A stretch of 64,000 nt of DNA from a virus. Positions within the stretch are counted from its first letter, which is position 1; each line of letters opens with the position of its first letter. The notes beneath the pieces were generated by a model. That model made no database searches. It saw nothing but the letters and a program-made list of their open reading frames with translations, and was not told the DNA's origin. The stretch spans positions 1-64,000 of the IMG/VR virus record IMGVR_UViG_3300023199_000204; one strand, given 5' to 3'. Positions 1-8,663 of the stretch are shown piece by piece. A program made the position numbers and the translations under genes.

Positions 1-1
1 G

Positions 2-1117
2 CGTGAACTAGTTAAAGAAGCTATGGGCGAAGATATGCTATCATTAGAAGACGATCTTGATTCTGATTTAGGAGATTCCGATTTAGGGGATTCTGATTTA
101 GGGGATTCTGATTTAGGGGATTCTGAAGATTTTGAAGCAGAGCTTGATAAACTAATGTCAGAGGTTAGGGAGTTAAGTGGTGATGTTGATTCATTAGAAG
201 CGGATGTTGATGGAATTAAAGAAATGGAAGAAAAAGAGCCGTGGCATGGAGATCTTCAGGTTGAAGAAGAAGCAAATGATATGTCTCTAGACCAAGAGCT
301 TGCGGCTATGTTAGCTGATGATGGAGACGAAGAAGATAAAGAAGAAGACGAAGAAGATGAGTCAGATGCCAACGATAGTTTAGTTTCTTCTGCTTCAAAG
401 CGTCGTGCTTGGAGAGAAAAAGTAGCGGCAGAATATCAGCTTAAACTAAATCCTCAAACTACTGCTGATACCGATATGCCTCTTGCTCAAAGTGCAAACT
501 TGGGTCAATTATCAACAAGCCCATCTGATGATGGAGCTAAAGTTGAGGGATTGGTGGAGATGCACGAGAAGTTCTTGAGAGAGATTAATAGTCTACCTCA
601 GGTTCGCGAAGCTGTTGAGAAGATTACTTCTTTGATTAAATCTGGAAAACTAAATATTGCTGATCTAGATAATTCTGAAAAACTCAAGGCACTTGCTGTT
701 GATCCAGCTGCTGCGAAATATTACAAAGATTATTTTGGTCAAGCGGATCCGAAAAGCAGTGAGTTTGCCAATGAGCTAGTAAAAGAATTTGGTAAAAAGA
801 AAGTAGAGGCTAGCCTTGATGAGCAGAGACTAAAAATGCGTCGTGCTTATGATGTAGCCATTGATATGCAGGAAAAGGGAATGATTCCTGACACTGTATC
901 TTCTTTACATCAACAAGTTGATGAGCTTATAAATTTTAATGATAGCCAATTTGAAAGTTTCAAAAAAGCTGTTCAACTTGCTGGAAGGCCAACCAAAGTA
1001 GCTACAGCATCTCTAAAGGTTCCAGCAATGGAAGTAGGAATCAATGAGGATGGAGTGGCAAATAACACAACTACAGCTCCTGTTAATCTAGCGGGACAAC
1101 TTAAAAGCCTATGGTAA
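2..1117 (+). CDS. acidic phage protein, 5' end outside window
   Basis: The reading frame is open to the left edge, so the N-terminus is missing; the first ATG in the window is at 23 but nothing shows it is the true start. The visible part opens with tandem DSDLG repeats, then a very acidic stretch rich in E and D (to about residue 120), then a more balanced helical C-terminal half ending in LKSLW. No membrane segment or catalytic motif is visible. A hairpin terminator follows the stop. Strong acidity, predicted helix and a position upstream of the head genes would fit a scaffold or internal head protein, but I do not recognise the family, so that role is only a guess. Confidence 0.75.
   Translation, partial: RELVKEAMGEDMLSLEDDLDSDLGDSDLGDSDLGDSDLGDSEDFEAELDKLMSEVRELSGDVDSLEADVDGIKEMEEKEPWHGDLQVEEEANDMSLDQELAAMLADDGDEEDKEEDEEDESDANDSLVSSASKRRAWREKVAAEYQLKLNPQTTADTDMPLAQSANLGQLSTSPSDDGAKVEGLVEMHEKFLREINSLPQVREAVEKITSLIKSGKLNIADLDNSEKLKALAVDPAAAKYYKDYFGQADPKSSEFANELVKEFGKKKVEASLDEQRLKMRRAYDVAIDMQEKGMIPDTVSSLHQQVDELINFNDSQFESFKKAVQLAGRPTKVATASLKVPAMEVGINEDGVANNTTTAPVNLAGQLKSLW
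59..126 (+). repeat. 15-bp in-frame tandem repeat (DSDLG x4)
   Basis: Four copies of a 15-base unit (GATTCYGATTTAGGR) lie head to tail at 59-118, with a partial fifth to 126. Each unit encodes D-S-D-L-G. Copies 3 and 4 are identical and copies 1 and 2 differ by a base or two, which suggests recent slippage expansion inside the coding frame. Copy number probably varies between related phages. Confidence 0.9.
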
Positions 1118-1120
1118 TAT

Positions 1121-1155
1121 TTTGGGGCCCTGGAAAAATGCTATAGGGCCCCAAA
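1121..1155 (+). terminator. hairpin terminator-like inverted repeat
   Basis: TTTGGGGCCCT at 1121-1131 pairs perfectly with AGGGCCCCAAA at 1145-1155 (11 bp) across a 13-base loop, four bases after the stop of the acidic gene. A short T-rich stretch (TTTAT) follows but there is no long U-tract. It may end or attenuate transcription of the upstream gene, or protect an mRNA 3' end. Confidence 0.6.
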
Positions 1156-1173
1156 TTTATATCGGAGACCATA

Positions 1174-1347
1174 ATGAAACTTACAAAAAAAGAAATTAGA
1201 AGAGAAATATTAGATTTATCTTATCTTGGCCTTACAACAAATGATATAAGAGGCTATTTTGAGTTTTATAATTTTGAGATAGAAGAAGAGGAAGAAACTA
1301 AGTCTAAAACAAATAGACGATTAATTAATTCAAATAGAAAAAAATAA
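1174..1347 (+). CDS. small basic/acidic 57-residue protein
   Basis: A 57-codon frame with an ATG preceded by GGAG at good spacing. The product begins MKLTKKEIRR, has a predicted helical core, then an acidic run (EIEEEEE) and a lysine/arginine-rich tail ending NRKK. It lies between the hairpin at 1121-1155 and the next gene and ends 18 bases before the following ATG, so it is probably co-transcribed with it. I do not recognise the family. The ribosome binding site and tight packing argue that it is a real gene. Confidence 0.6.
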   Translation: MKLTKKEIRREILDLSYLGLTTNDIRGYFEFYNFEIEEEEETKSKTNRRLINSNRKK

Positions 1348-1365
1348 TTCTGTGGAGGATTCACA

Positions 1366-1830
1366 ATGACAAGTCTAAAACCACAATATGTGGATGAAAT
1401 CGTAGCTTCTATGGCAGAAATGCTAGGGGACAAGGATTTTATGTCACTTCATAAAAAAGCAGCTTTGGAGAAAGTTGCCAAAAGTACTCAAGAATATCTA
1501 TCAGCATATCAGGCAGCACAATCGCTAAATGAGGTTGAAACAATTCATAATGAGGTTCAGGCAACTAGAGGGTCTAGATCTCAGCAAGAGGAAGAGGCTC
1601 TTCATAATGCTTATCAGAGTGCGAAATCTCGTTTCTCTCCTGGTGAGAAACCAGTTCCTATTATGAGTGATGATGGTCAAGCGGCTGATGACGGAAAAGA
1701 GAATGTAGCAGCTGACTTTGCTCTTAAAAATCTTTCTGAAGTAGCTGACGCACTTGATAGCAACGGTTTTGAACATCTTGCTAATTTTATTGATGAGGCA
1801 ATGACAAAAATAGCTTCAAAAAAAAAATAA
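1366..1830 (+). CDS. helical protein ending in the LAD hairpin motif
   Basis: 154 residues, with GGAGG upstream of the ATG. The body is predicted helical, with a Q/E-rich coil around residues 55-90. The last 35 residues hold a motif found in several neighbours: ADALD, then G, then FIDEAMTKIA, fitting the pattern LAxxLDxxGxxxAAxxVD. The frame ends in a run of ten A bases (1818-1827) directly followed by TAA. A coherent 77-codon continuation lies in the -1 frame, so part of the product may be extended by frameshifting. No enzyme motif is visible. Its place upstream of the capsid gene suggests a head-assembly or internal head protein, by inference. Confidence 0.7.
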   Translation: MTSLKPQYVDEIVASMAEMLGDKDFMSLHKKAALEKVAKSTQEYLSAYQAAQSLNEVETIHNEVQATRGSRSQQEEEALHNAYQSAKSRFSPGEKPVPIMSDDGQAADDGKENVAADFALKNLSEVADALDSNGFEHLANFIDEAMTKIASKKK

Positions 1831-2060
1831 CAAAGTCTAAAGATGGCAAGCCTGGAAAATATAAAAACACAGGCGGTGCTCACCCACCACCCAAAAAGTG
1901 GTGGGACAAGATGTCTAAAGAGATTAAAAAAAATAATAAAGATTACTCTAAAGAGAGAATAAGAGAGACCGTGGGTGATATTTGGTATAATAAACTTAGT
2001 AATTCTAAGCGTTCTGAAATATATAAACGTCACGGAAAAAGCAAAAGCCCTAACAGGTAA
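1827..2060 (+). CDS. -1 frame continuation of the preceding gene (possible frameshift product)
   Basis: This frame has no start codon or ribosome binding site of its own near its 5' end, yet encodes a basic, gene-like sequence (KPGKYKNTGG, then KKWWDKM, then many K/R and aromatic residues) up to TAA at 2058-2060. It is entered by a -1 slip on the run of ten A bases at 1818-1827, which contains the A AAA AAA type of slippery heptamer. Either this is programmed -1 frameshifting, giving a long form of the 154-residue protein with a basic tail, or one A has been lost and the gene is broken. The neighbour at 18458 has the same architecture: motif, A-run, frame change. Confidence 0.5.
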   Translation: MTKSKDGKPGKYKNTGGAHPPPKKWWDKMSKEIKKNNKDYSKERIRETVGDIWYNKLSNSKRSEIYKRHGKSKSPNR

Positions 2061-2072
2061 GGGAGCATAACA

Positions 2073-2591
2073 GTGGTTCTTAAATATAGCGAAAAAAATA
2101 ACAATACTCTTGCTAATGCTATGGCAAGGGCTTTAAATGAAGATTTTGAAAAATTGGCAAAAACCAAATGTAAATGCGGCTGTTTTAACTGCTCTTGCGG
2201 CAAAGCCAAAAATAATGGAAAATGTCCTTGTAATTGTAAATCTTGTAAAAAAACAAAAGTGGCAGAGTTGGAAGATATATCTTATACTATTTTAAGATCA
2301 GCTGACTTATTAGACAAGGTTGGACACTATGATGCTGCTTTAAGTTTATCATATGCTTTAAAGAAATTGGCAGAGAATGGATGTAATTGCCCTGACTGTC
2401 CTGATGAAATTGAGGATATAGACTCAAAAGAAGATTTAGTATATGTAATAAGCAAGGCTTTATTTGATATTTCAGATACTTTAGATAAGCTTGGACACTT
2501 TGATGTTTCAGATAATGTTGATACTGCTCTTAAATCACTATCCGGAAAGAAATGTGATTGCGGGGGATCTTGTTGTAACGGCAACTCTTAA
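2073..2591 (+). CDS. cysteine-rich protein with two LAD hairpin motifs
   Basis: 172 residues from a GTG preceded by GGGAG. The N-terminus contains NEDFEKLAK (residues 22-30), matching the short N-terminal helix of other proteins here. Then come nine cysteines in residues 33-58 spaced CxC, CxxC and CxC, two helical hairpin motifs (about 73-100 and 130-157), three cysteines at 104-109 and four at 161-168. The 16 cysteines look metal-binding, in metallothionein or zinc-cluster style. Arranging metal clusters around helical hairpins is unusual, and I know of no named family. It lies among head-region genes. A role as an internal or metal-binding virion protein is inference. Confidence 0.7.
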   Translation: MVLKYSEKNNNTLANAMARALNEDFEKLAKTKCKCGCFNCSCGKAKNNGKCPCNCKSCKKTKVAELEDISYTILRSADLLDKVGHYDAALSLSYALKKLAENGCNCPDCPDEIEDIDSKEDLVYVISKALFDISDTLDKLGHFDVSDNVDTALKSLSGKKCDCGGSCCNGNS

Positions 2592-2602
2592 TAGGGGAGT
2601 TT

Positions 2603-3403
2603 ATGTCTAATATTAGCAAGTATATGGAAAATATAAAACTAGATGTTATTAAACTATATACTAAAGATAATTTAAGTTATAATGCTATAGCTAAAAAATT
2701 TAATGTAAGCCAACCCAGTATTAAAAAATATTTAATTAATTGGGGAGTTAAACAAAAACCAGTCTATGAACAAATGAGTTATGTATTACACGATAGACAA
2801 AAAGATGATAGGTGTTTTCCAAAAAATATTCTTAATTTATTAGAAGGTGGTTTGCTTGGTGATGGTGGAGTTTATAATACCAAACTTCAATCTTATTATC
2901 AGCACGGATGTATTAACAAAGATTATATAGATTTTTTAAAAACATATTTTAATAACAATGAAATTATAGCAAACATTTGCTCTATTGCCCCAAAAGGCAA
3001 AAGTGTTAAAAGATTTTATTGTCTAACAACCAGAAGTAGTTTATTTTTAAGGAATATTAGGAATAAGTGGTATAAAGGCAGTATTAAGATAGTTCCAGAA
3101 GATTTTGAATTATGTCCTTTATCATTAAAGCATTGGTGGATAGGTGATGGATATTTAAACCCTGATTGGGGATGGGCTACTATTGCTACGCAAAGTTTTA
3201 CAGAAAAAGAGAATATGTTTTTAAAAAATAAATTAAATAATATTACTGAACATTATATAACCTTACGTCCAAGTGGTAAAGCAGCTCCAGGTAAATTTCA
3301 TCTATATTTATCAAGAAAAGCAATAAATGATCTAATTAATTATATGGGAAGTTGTCCTGTAAAATCGTTTAAATACAAATGGAAGGTTAAAAATGGTATT
3401 TGA
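2603..3403 (+). CDS. LAGLIDADG homing endonuclease
   Basis: 266 residues, ATG preceded by GGGGAG. The N-terminus carries a helix-turn-helix (about residues 22-45: SYNAIAKKFNVSQPSIKKYL). Two LAGLIDADG helices follow, LEGGLLGDGG near residue 81 and HWWIGDGY near 173, both ending in the acidic residue that coordinates the catalytic metal. The two copies indicate a monomeric, pseudo-symmetric nuclease. Such enzymes cut a long specific site and drive copying of their own gene into phages lacking it. The gene is inserted between the Cys-rich gene and a decoration-like gene; its last codons overlap the next start and contain a GGAAGG that can serve it. Confidence 0.9.
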   Translation: MSNISKYMENIKLDVIKLYTKDNLSYNAIAKKFNVSQPSIKKYLINWGVKQKPVYEQMSYVLHDRQKDDRCFPKNILNLLEGGLLGDGGVYNTKLQSYYQHGCINKDYIDFLKTYFNNNEIIANICSIAPKGKSVKRFYCLTTRSSLFLRNIRNKWYKGSIKIVPEDFELCPLSLKHWWIGDGYLNPDWGWATIATQSFTEKENMFLKNKLNNITEHYITLRPSGKAAPGKFHLYLSRKAINDLINYMGSCPVKSFKYKWKVKNGI

Positions 3404-4088
3404 AATAATACAATCAGGAAATGCTTTACCATTTTTCTATAAACTGGATCCAACTGCTACATTTGAATCAGGGCAAATTGGTCAGCTTAAGCTTATAGGA
3501 AATGATATAGTTGTAGGATTATCTGACGGAACAGCTCCTTTGGGTATTATTGATGATGTAAGAACTACAGCTTTTTCGCAACCTGTTGCCGATGAAGTTG
3601 TAATTATTCAGGGAATAGATATTACTACAGACGGCTATAATACTTACAACGGAAGAGATTCCATAGGTCCACTAGATAATTCCCCAGTTATTGGGTCAAG
3701 CTTTACTTCAGATTATCCAGATGTATCTTTAATCACAACCAATGGAAATTTAATTTTACCAGCCGGGGCAGAGCTTAATTATGATGCCGATGGAGATGGA
3801 ATAAAAGAATCTGTAAGAATGACAGTTAGTTATGTTTATCATGTGGCTGATTTACCTGGTGGAGATACTACATTAGGAAGTGGAAAAGTCACTATTTGGT
3901 TTCAAAGAGGAATTTTTGCTACGGATCAGTATGATACTACTGCCAAATATCCTTTAAACGCAGTATTATTTGTTAATTCTGAAGGAAAGCTTACCACAAG
4001 TCAAACCACTCCTGAACATCCAGGAGTTGCGATGGTTACAGGTCCTCCGGGAGCTACGATAAACACTTTAGAGTTCCTATGGCTATAA
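3393..4088 (+). CDS. decoration-like head protein, paralogue of 11062-11703
   Basis: 231 residues, starting inside the end of the endonuclease gene. The sequence is beta-rich and glycine-rich without membrane segments. It shares with the protein at 11062-11703 an N-terminal QSGN element, the segment GKVTxWxxxG, and GKLT about 40 residues later. It ends VTGPPGATINTLEFLWL. Small beta proteins of this kind next to the major capsid gene are usually capsid decoration or vertex proteins. The assignment rests on context and paralogy, not on a recognised family. It contains one DGY triplet. Confidence 0.6.
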   Translation: MVFEIIQSGNALPFFYKLDPTATFESGQIGQLKLIGNDIVVGLSDGTAPLGIIDDVRTTAFSQPVADEVVIIQGIDITTDGYNTYNGRDSIGPLDNSPVIGSSFTSDYPDVSLITTNGNLILPAGAELNYDADGDGIKESVRMTVSYVYHVADLPGGDTTLGSGKVTIWFQRGIFATDQYDTTAKYPLNAVLFVNSEGKLTTSQTTPEHPGVAMVTGPPGATINTLEFLWL

Positions 4089-5152
4089 ATAATTATTCTT
4101 TAAATGCTAAAAGTCCAAAATGGACTAAAGAAGAAATTGAAAAATTAAAATCTGTTTATAGAGATTACACTTATAAAGATCTAAGTATTATTTTTGATAG
4201 AAGTGTAGAGGCAATTTCACAAAAACTTAGTAGTCTTGGTTATAGTAAATATAATAAATGGACTGAAGAGGAAATAAACTTACTTAAAAAAAAATATAAT
4301 ACAAGTTCTACTGAACAGCTTATAATATTGTTTCCTGCTCATACTTTAGGAAGTATTAATAAAAAGGCAGAAAAATATAATTTAAAACGTCAAAATATAA
4401 AAAGACCAAAATGGACAGATGATGAAATTGGCACCATCCAAATAATGTATGAAAAAGGGTTTTCAGTTTCAGAAATTTCAAAAAAAATTAATAGAAGTGA
4501 AATAGTAGTAAATATTGAAATTGGTTCTTATAAAGCAAAACTTAAGAAATGGACAGCACAAGAAGAAAAAATATTATTAGATAATTATAAAACTTTATCT
4601 TATAAAGAAATTTCAAATCTTCTATCTAACAAAAGTTTAAGTCAAGTTAAAAAGTATGGTAAAAAGCTTAATCTTAACAAAATTGATCCAAGAGGTGTTT
4701 GGACGGCTGAGGAAGAAAAACTTTTAATTGAAAAATATTCTATTTCAACTATAGAAGAGCTTATGAATATTTTTAAAAACAAAGCTAAGTCTCAAATATC
4801 TAAAAAAGCAAAGCATTTGAGATTAAGAAAAACTAAGAAGACATTATCTAGATGTTTTAGAACAAAAATAGATAATTATAATGATATAGTTAAAATTTAC
4901 ACTTCTTCGCGGCAACGTTGGCGTAAAATAGTTTTAAAAAGAGATAATTATACTTGTGTTGATTGTAATTTAAAAGACATTACTGGTTTAATATTACAAA
5001 TTCATCATATTATTCCTGTAAGAAGTTGTAGTAGTAAAGAACAGATTATAGATATTAAAAATGGTATTACTCTGTGTATAGATTGTCATAATAAAGTGAC
5101 AGGTAGAGAGTATAAATTTATAGAAAAGTATCAAAACTTAGTTGAGTTATAA
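4079..5152 (+). CDS. HNH homing endonuclease with five Myb/SANT-like repeats
   Basis: 357 residues, starting in the stop region of the upstream gene (10-base overlap). Five helix-turn-helix units each begin with a W-T-x-E/D-E motif, near residues 14, 61, 112, 159 and 209, in the manner of Myb/SANT DNA-binding repeats, and would read a long target. The C-terminus is an HNH nuclease: CVDC near residue 292, IHHIIPV with the catalytic histidine pair, and LCIDCHNK with the zinc ligands and third histidine. All key residues are present, so it should be active. It is free-standing, not inside an intron. Confidence 0.88.
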   Translation: MAINNYSLNAKSPKWTKEEIEKLKSVYRDYTYKDLSIIFDRSVEAISQKLSSLGYSKYNKWTEEEINLLKKKYNTSSTEQLIILFPAHTLGSINKKAEKYNLKRQNIKRPKWTDDEIGTIQIMYEKGFSVSEISKKINRSEIVVNIEIGSYKAKLKKWTAQEEKILLDNYKTLSYKEISNLLSNKSLSQVKKYGKKLNLNKIDPRGVWTAEEEKLLIEKYSISTIEELMNIFKNKAKSQISKKAKHLRLRKTKKTLSRCFRTKIDNYNDIVKIYTSSRQRWRKIVLKRDNYTCVDCNLKDITGLILQIHHIIPVRSCSSKEQIIDIKNGITLCIDCHNKVTGREYKFIEKYQNLVEL

Positions 5153-5167
5153 GCCTAGGAGGAATAA

Positions 5168-5569
5168 ATGTCTTTTTCAAAAGAAGATAAAGCTGCTTGG
5201 AACAACAGCGAAATAATGCAGGAGTTTGAAAAAATTGCTGCGGAAATGGAAATTTTTAATGGACCTCCTGAGGAGGCATATCTTCCAATCAAAAATGCTG
5301 ATGACGATTGGGAAGATGAAATTAATGATGATGTTGAAAACAAAAATATTGAAGCGGAAAATAAGAAAGAGGATTTTTTAAAAATAGCAGAATTTGAAAA
5401 AAACTTGCTAGAAAAAAAGAAAACAGTAGATGATAAATTAATCAATGATTTGCGAACCTTGTCCGAAAAATTAATTTCAAAAAGAAAAATTGAGGCAGCA
5501 TATAAAGTGGAGAGGGCCATTTTAGATATTGAGGCACATCTTCAGACGGAGGAAAATAATGACATTTAA
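5168..5569 (+). CDS. small acidic protein with N-terminal tag and LAD-like hairpin
   Basis: 133 residues, GGAGG upstream. Residues 14-26 read SEIMQEFEKIAAE, one of the clearest copies of the short N-terminal helix found in several neighbouring proteins. The middle is acidic (DDDWEDEINDD) and has a second FLKIAEFEK. Residues 91-121 form a divergent copy of the helical hairpin (LSEKL, then EAAYKVERAI) that lacks the usual D and G. It overlaps the next gene by 11 bases, implying coupled translation and a shared pathway. No catalytic motif is visible. I infer a small internal head protein or cargo adaptor. Confidence 0.7.
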   Translation: MSFSKEDKAAWNNSEIMQEFEKIAAEMEIFNGPPEEAYLPIKNADDDWEDEINDDVENKNIEAENKKEDFLKIAEFEKNLLEKKKTVDDKLINDLRTLSEKLISKRKIEAAYKVERAILDIEAHLQTEENNDI

Positions 5570-8500
5570 TTATAGTGGAACAAGTGTTATGGAAGAATTG
5601 GAGAAAATTGCTATAGAAAAAAAATGGCTAACTGTAGAGGCAGGTCCAGACGCAGGTTTAATTAAATCAATTCAGCAGCAAATGAATGAGTTGGTTGGAA
5701 GATTACATAAACCAATGCCTCCTCAATATAATGTATTTCCTCTTGATGTTGATGGTGTTTTTGGACCAAAATCGACAAAAGGTATTAGAGGAATTATGCT
5801 TGTTGCCCAAGATGCTGTTAAAAACACTCCTAATAGACATATGCCTCAACACAGAGAGTTAATTACTGGTATAAGTGAAATGAGCAGGGGGACTCCAGAC
5901 GCTCTTTTAACTGGTCTTAAATATTTAAATAAATATTTTTATGAGAATTGGGGAGAGAAAATTAAACAAAAGGAGCCTCAAATTAAACTTCCTGAATGGG
6001 CAAAAAATAAGCCAGCACCAGTGGGAGATGGAACTGATGAGCCAGACTGGGAGGCACCTGCCGATGATGAAAAAAAATCTTGTTTACATAGCGAAGAGTG
6101 TCCACCAGGTCAGCGTTGTTATCAAGGATATTGCGAAGAATATATGGAAGAAAGCCCAATTAAAGGGGCGTCAAATAAAACTAACTTGGAGAAAATTGCT
6201 ATGAATCCTCGCGAATGGTTTAACAGCTTAGACTACAACACTCAGAGCAGAGTGAGAAGAAAAGTATATGAATTAATGAAAGGAAGAGGTTTTGATCAGG
6301 AAGGGGCTCTTGGAATGGTAATGAGACAAATGAATCCTCCTGAACCAAAACAAAAGCCTCCTCTTAAACAAGAGTGGCCTGATACGCCTGATTTTAATCC
6401 AGATGATTTTTTACGAGAAGTGGAAAGGGGTGTTCAGGAACAATATCCTTCTTTTAAAATGACCTCTTCTGTTATAAACAGTTTGGTTTCTCTTGCCAAT
6501 GATTTAGATGATATGGGAGCAAAAGAGGCTTCTTTTTCTGTTGATAATCAAATTAAGATATATAAAGAAGCTCTTGATAAGCTTTATGATGTAACTGGAG
6601 AAACTGGAGAGCAACTTATTGAAAAAGCACATCCCGGCGGAGGTCCAACAATTGCTCCTTCAAAAGAAGAGGGTGGCAAAGTTGAGACAGTTGTTGAGGA
6701 GCAGAAAAAATCAATTGACAAGGCGACCAAAAAGCCAACTGGAAAATATGCTCAAACAGTGTCAAAACTAATTGCTTTGGCAAATAAGCTTGAAGATGAA
6801 GGGAATGTTAAAGCCGCATTACAAGTGGATGAGTCAATACGGGAAATGAGGGCCTTGCTCCCTTTTTCAAATAGGAGTTCAGTAATTGAGGCAGCTGGCT
6901 CCGAGGACAAAAAAGCCTCGGTTGTTAAGAAAGGTTTTAGTCTTACGGAGACATTGGAAACAGATATAAATGATTATGCTATAGTTCTTGGAATAATGTA
7001 TAAACTGAATCAAGAGCAAAGACCATTGTATTCAGGAGCTTATAAAAACCTTAAAAACCTTTTGTTGAAATATTTATCTAAAGCTAAATATTATGAAAAT
7101 TATTCAAAACAAAGTAATGCCAAAAACTATCACCAATTAATTATATACTATAATAATTTAGAACGGTTTACTAAAAAAATTGTTGATAATTCTGGGACTA
7201 TGTCAGATATGGGAATGTTTTCTATAAGATTAGCATCTCATTTAAGAAGTATTCAAGAAGGGTTAGTTTATCTTGGGAAAGCTATGGATTCATTTGATTA
7301 TACTACTTCACCAAAAAAAGCTCTTGAGCCTCTTTCTGGAAATTCAAGACAAAGGGCAATAAAATCTTATTTAAAAGATCTTAAAACACTAGAAAATTTA
7401 ATACAAACTCAAGATCCAGTAAAAGTTGGTAAAATTTTAAATGGCGGTCTCAAGGCTATAGACCAGCTAGAGAAATGGATTGAAAAAAGAAGATATAATC
7501 TTACAGTTACTGATGGAAACGATAGTTATATTGGTGATAAACTTGAATTGCCTCATATTACACAGTTAAGAAATTATATTTCTAAGTTACAGAAGGGTTT
7601 AGGAAAAACTTCTGGAATAAAGTTTTATAAATTTGTCAAAACTGCTCTTGATGGCGCACCACCAGTTGGCATTGGAGGCGGATCTGCCACTCCACGAAGA
7701 AGAACAAGAAGTGTTGTTAATAGGAAGCCAAAAGACCAACAAGTGGTTAAATTACAGAGGGCTCTTAAAAAAGCAAATTTTGATACTGGCAAAATAGATG
7801 GATATTGGGGAAAAAACACTGCTGCGGCTTTTAACGCAATGCTGGCAAAACTTGGGCAATCAAGGGGCAGAGCTTTCAAACAGTTTAGTGGTGATAAAAA
7901 ACCCAATCCAAAGGTTTTAAGATTTGGAATATATGCTGCCAATTTATATCAAAGAAAAGATATTCCAAAAGGAAGATTTTTTGTTCTTACTGATACTGGA
8001 GAAATAGATTTGCCATTATCTGCATTAAATAGTCCTTCTAGTTTTATTGGGGCTCTGGAACTAAATTCCGTTATAAGGAAAGATCTTTCGGCAGAGGAAA
8101 AGGTTAAAGCAGCCGAAAAAGTTTTAATATTTACTGCTAAGAAATTAAATCCTCCAGATAAAGCTCCATATGTTTTGGGCAGAGTTGAAGACTTAATGGA
8201 TCTAAGTTATATTGATAAAGCTAAAAATAATTTAAGGCTTTTGAATAAAGCATATGTTATGTTAAAACCGTTTGTCTTAAAAGTAAAAAACAAAGAAAAG
8301 GTTGATGAAAAATCTTTAAAACAGAATAAGTTAAAACCTTCTGTTAAAAGCCCTTCTGCTAAAAGAAGTGTTAAACAAAAATTAGAAAAAGCTATGTTAA
8401 AAATTATGCCTGAGCCTGGGCAACTAACAAGCCTTGAATCTTTTGAACGACTTGCTCAAGTAAATAATATGACTGCTAGAGAATATTATCCACTATTAAA

Positions 8501-8648
8501 AAGCAGAATTGTTGGTGTTATGAGATTTATGAAAAACAATAAATCACAGCTTGTTGCTGAGCTTGGTTCTGATGGATTTTTAGATAAGTGGTGGAAATTA
8601 GAAAGAGTAAGCCGTGATCTTGATAGGTTAAAAGCTGCTATCAGATAA
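5559..8648 (+). CDS. large multidomain protein with tag, LAD hairpins and PG-binding-like domains
   Basis: 1029 residues. An in-frame ATG lies 30 bases earlier, but GGAGG at 5549-5553 favours 5559. Parts in order: the N-terminal tag VMEELEKIAIE (10-20); a peptidoglycan-binding-like helical unit (about 35-75, with DVDGVFGPKS); a six-cysteine module (about 173-195, ECPPGQRC); hairpin motifs near 303-333 and 400-430; a long helical region; a second peptidoglycan-binding-like unit (about 727-765, KIDGYWGKNT); and a helical C-terminus. Size, wall-binding-like domains and position before the capsid gene suggest an internal virion protein ejected with the DNA, by inference. It shares the element LIEKAHP with the protein at 9590. 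Confidence 0.7.
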   Translation: MTFNYSGTSVMEELEKIAIEKKWLTVEAGPDAGLIKSIQQQMNELVGRLHKPMPPQYNVFPLDVDGVFGPKSTKGIRGIMLVAQDAVKNTPNRHMPQHRELITGISEMSRGTPDALLTGLKYLNKYFYENWGEKIKQKEPQIKLPEWAKNKPAPVGDGTDEPDWEAPADDEKKSCLHSEECPPGQRCYQGYCEEYMEESPIKGASNKTNLEKIAMNPREWFNSLDYNTQSRVRRKVYELMKGRGFDQEGALGMVMRQMNPPEPKQKPPLKQEWPDTPDFNPDDFLREVERGVQEQYPSFKMTSSVINSLVSLANDLDDMGAKEASFSVDNQIKIYKEALDKLYDVTGETGEQLIEKAHPGGGPTIAPSKEEGGKVETVVEEQKKSIDKATKKPTGKYAQTVSKLIALANKLEDEGNVKAALQVDESIREMRALLPFSNRSSVIEAAGSEDKKASVVKKGFSLTETLETDINDYAIVLGIMYKLNQEQRPLYSGAYKNLKNLLLKYLSKAKYYENYSKQSNAKNYHQLIIYYNNLERFTKKIVDNSGTMSDMGMFSIRLASHLRSIQEGLVYLGKAMDSFDYTTSPKKALEPLSGNSRQRAIKSYLKDLKTLENLIQTQDPVKVGKILNGGLKAIDQLEKWIEKRRYNLTVTDGNDSYIGDKLELPHITQLRNYISKLQKGLGKTSGIKFYKFVKTALDGAPPVGIGGGSATPRRRTRSVVNRKPKDQQVVKLQRALKKANFDTGKIDGYWGKNTAAAFNAMLAKLGQSRGRAFKQFSGDKKPNPKVLRFGIYAANLYQRKDIPKGRFFVLTDTGEIDLPLSALNSPSSFIGALELNSVIRKDLSAEEKVKAAEKVLIFTAKKLNPPDKAPYVLGRVEDLMDLSYIDKAKNNLRLLNKAYVMLKPFVLKVKNKEKVDEKSLKQNKLKPSVKSPSAKRSVKQKLEKAMLKIMPEPGQLTSLESFERLAQVNNMTAREYYPLLKSRIVGVMRFMKNNKSQLVAELGSDGFLDKWWKLERVSRDLDRLKAAIR

Positions 8649-8663
8649 AGGTGGGAGAATTTA

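Noticed and set aside
59-126. Short tandem repeats resembling a CRISPR array
   Set aside because: The units are contiguous without spacers and in frame as DSDLG, so they are a coding tandem repeat.
5529-5558. Ten-residue upstream extension (MRHIFRRRKI) of the 5559 gene
   Set aside because: No ribosome binding site precedes it, it lies in the preceding gene, and GGAGG is correctly placed for the ATG at 5559.
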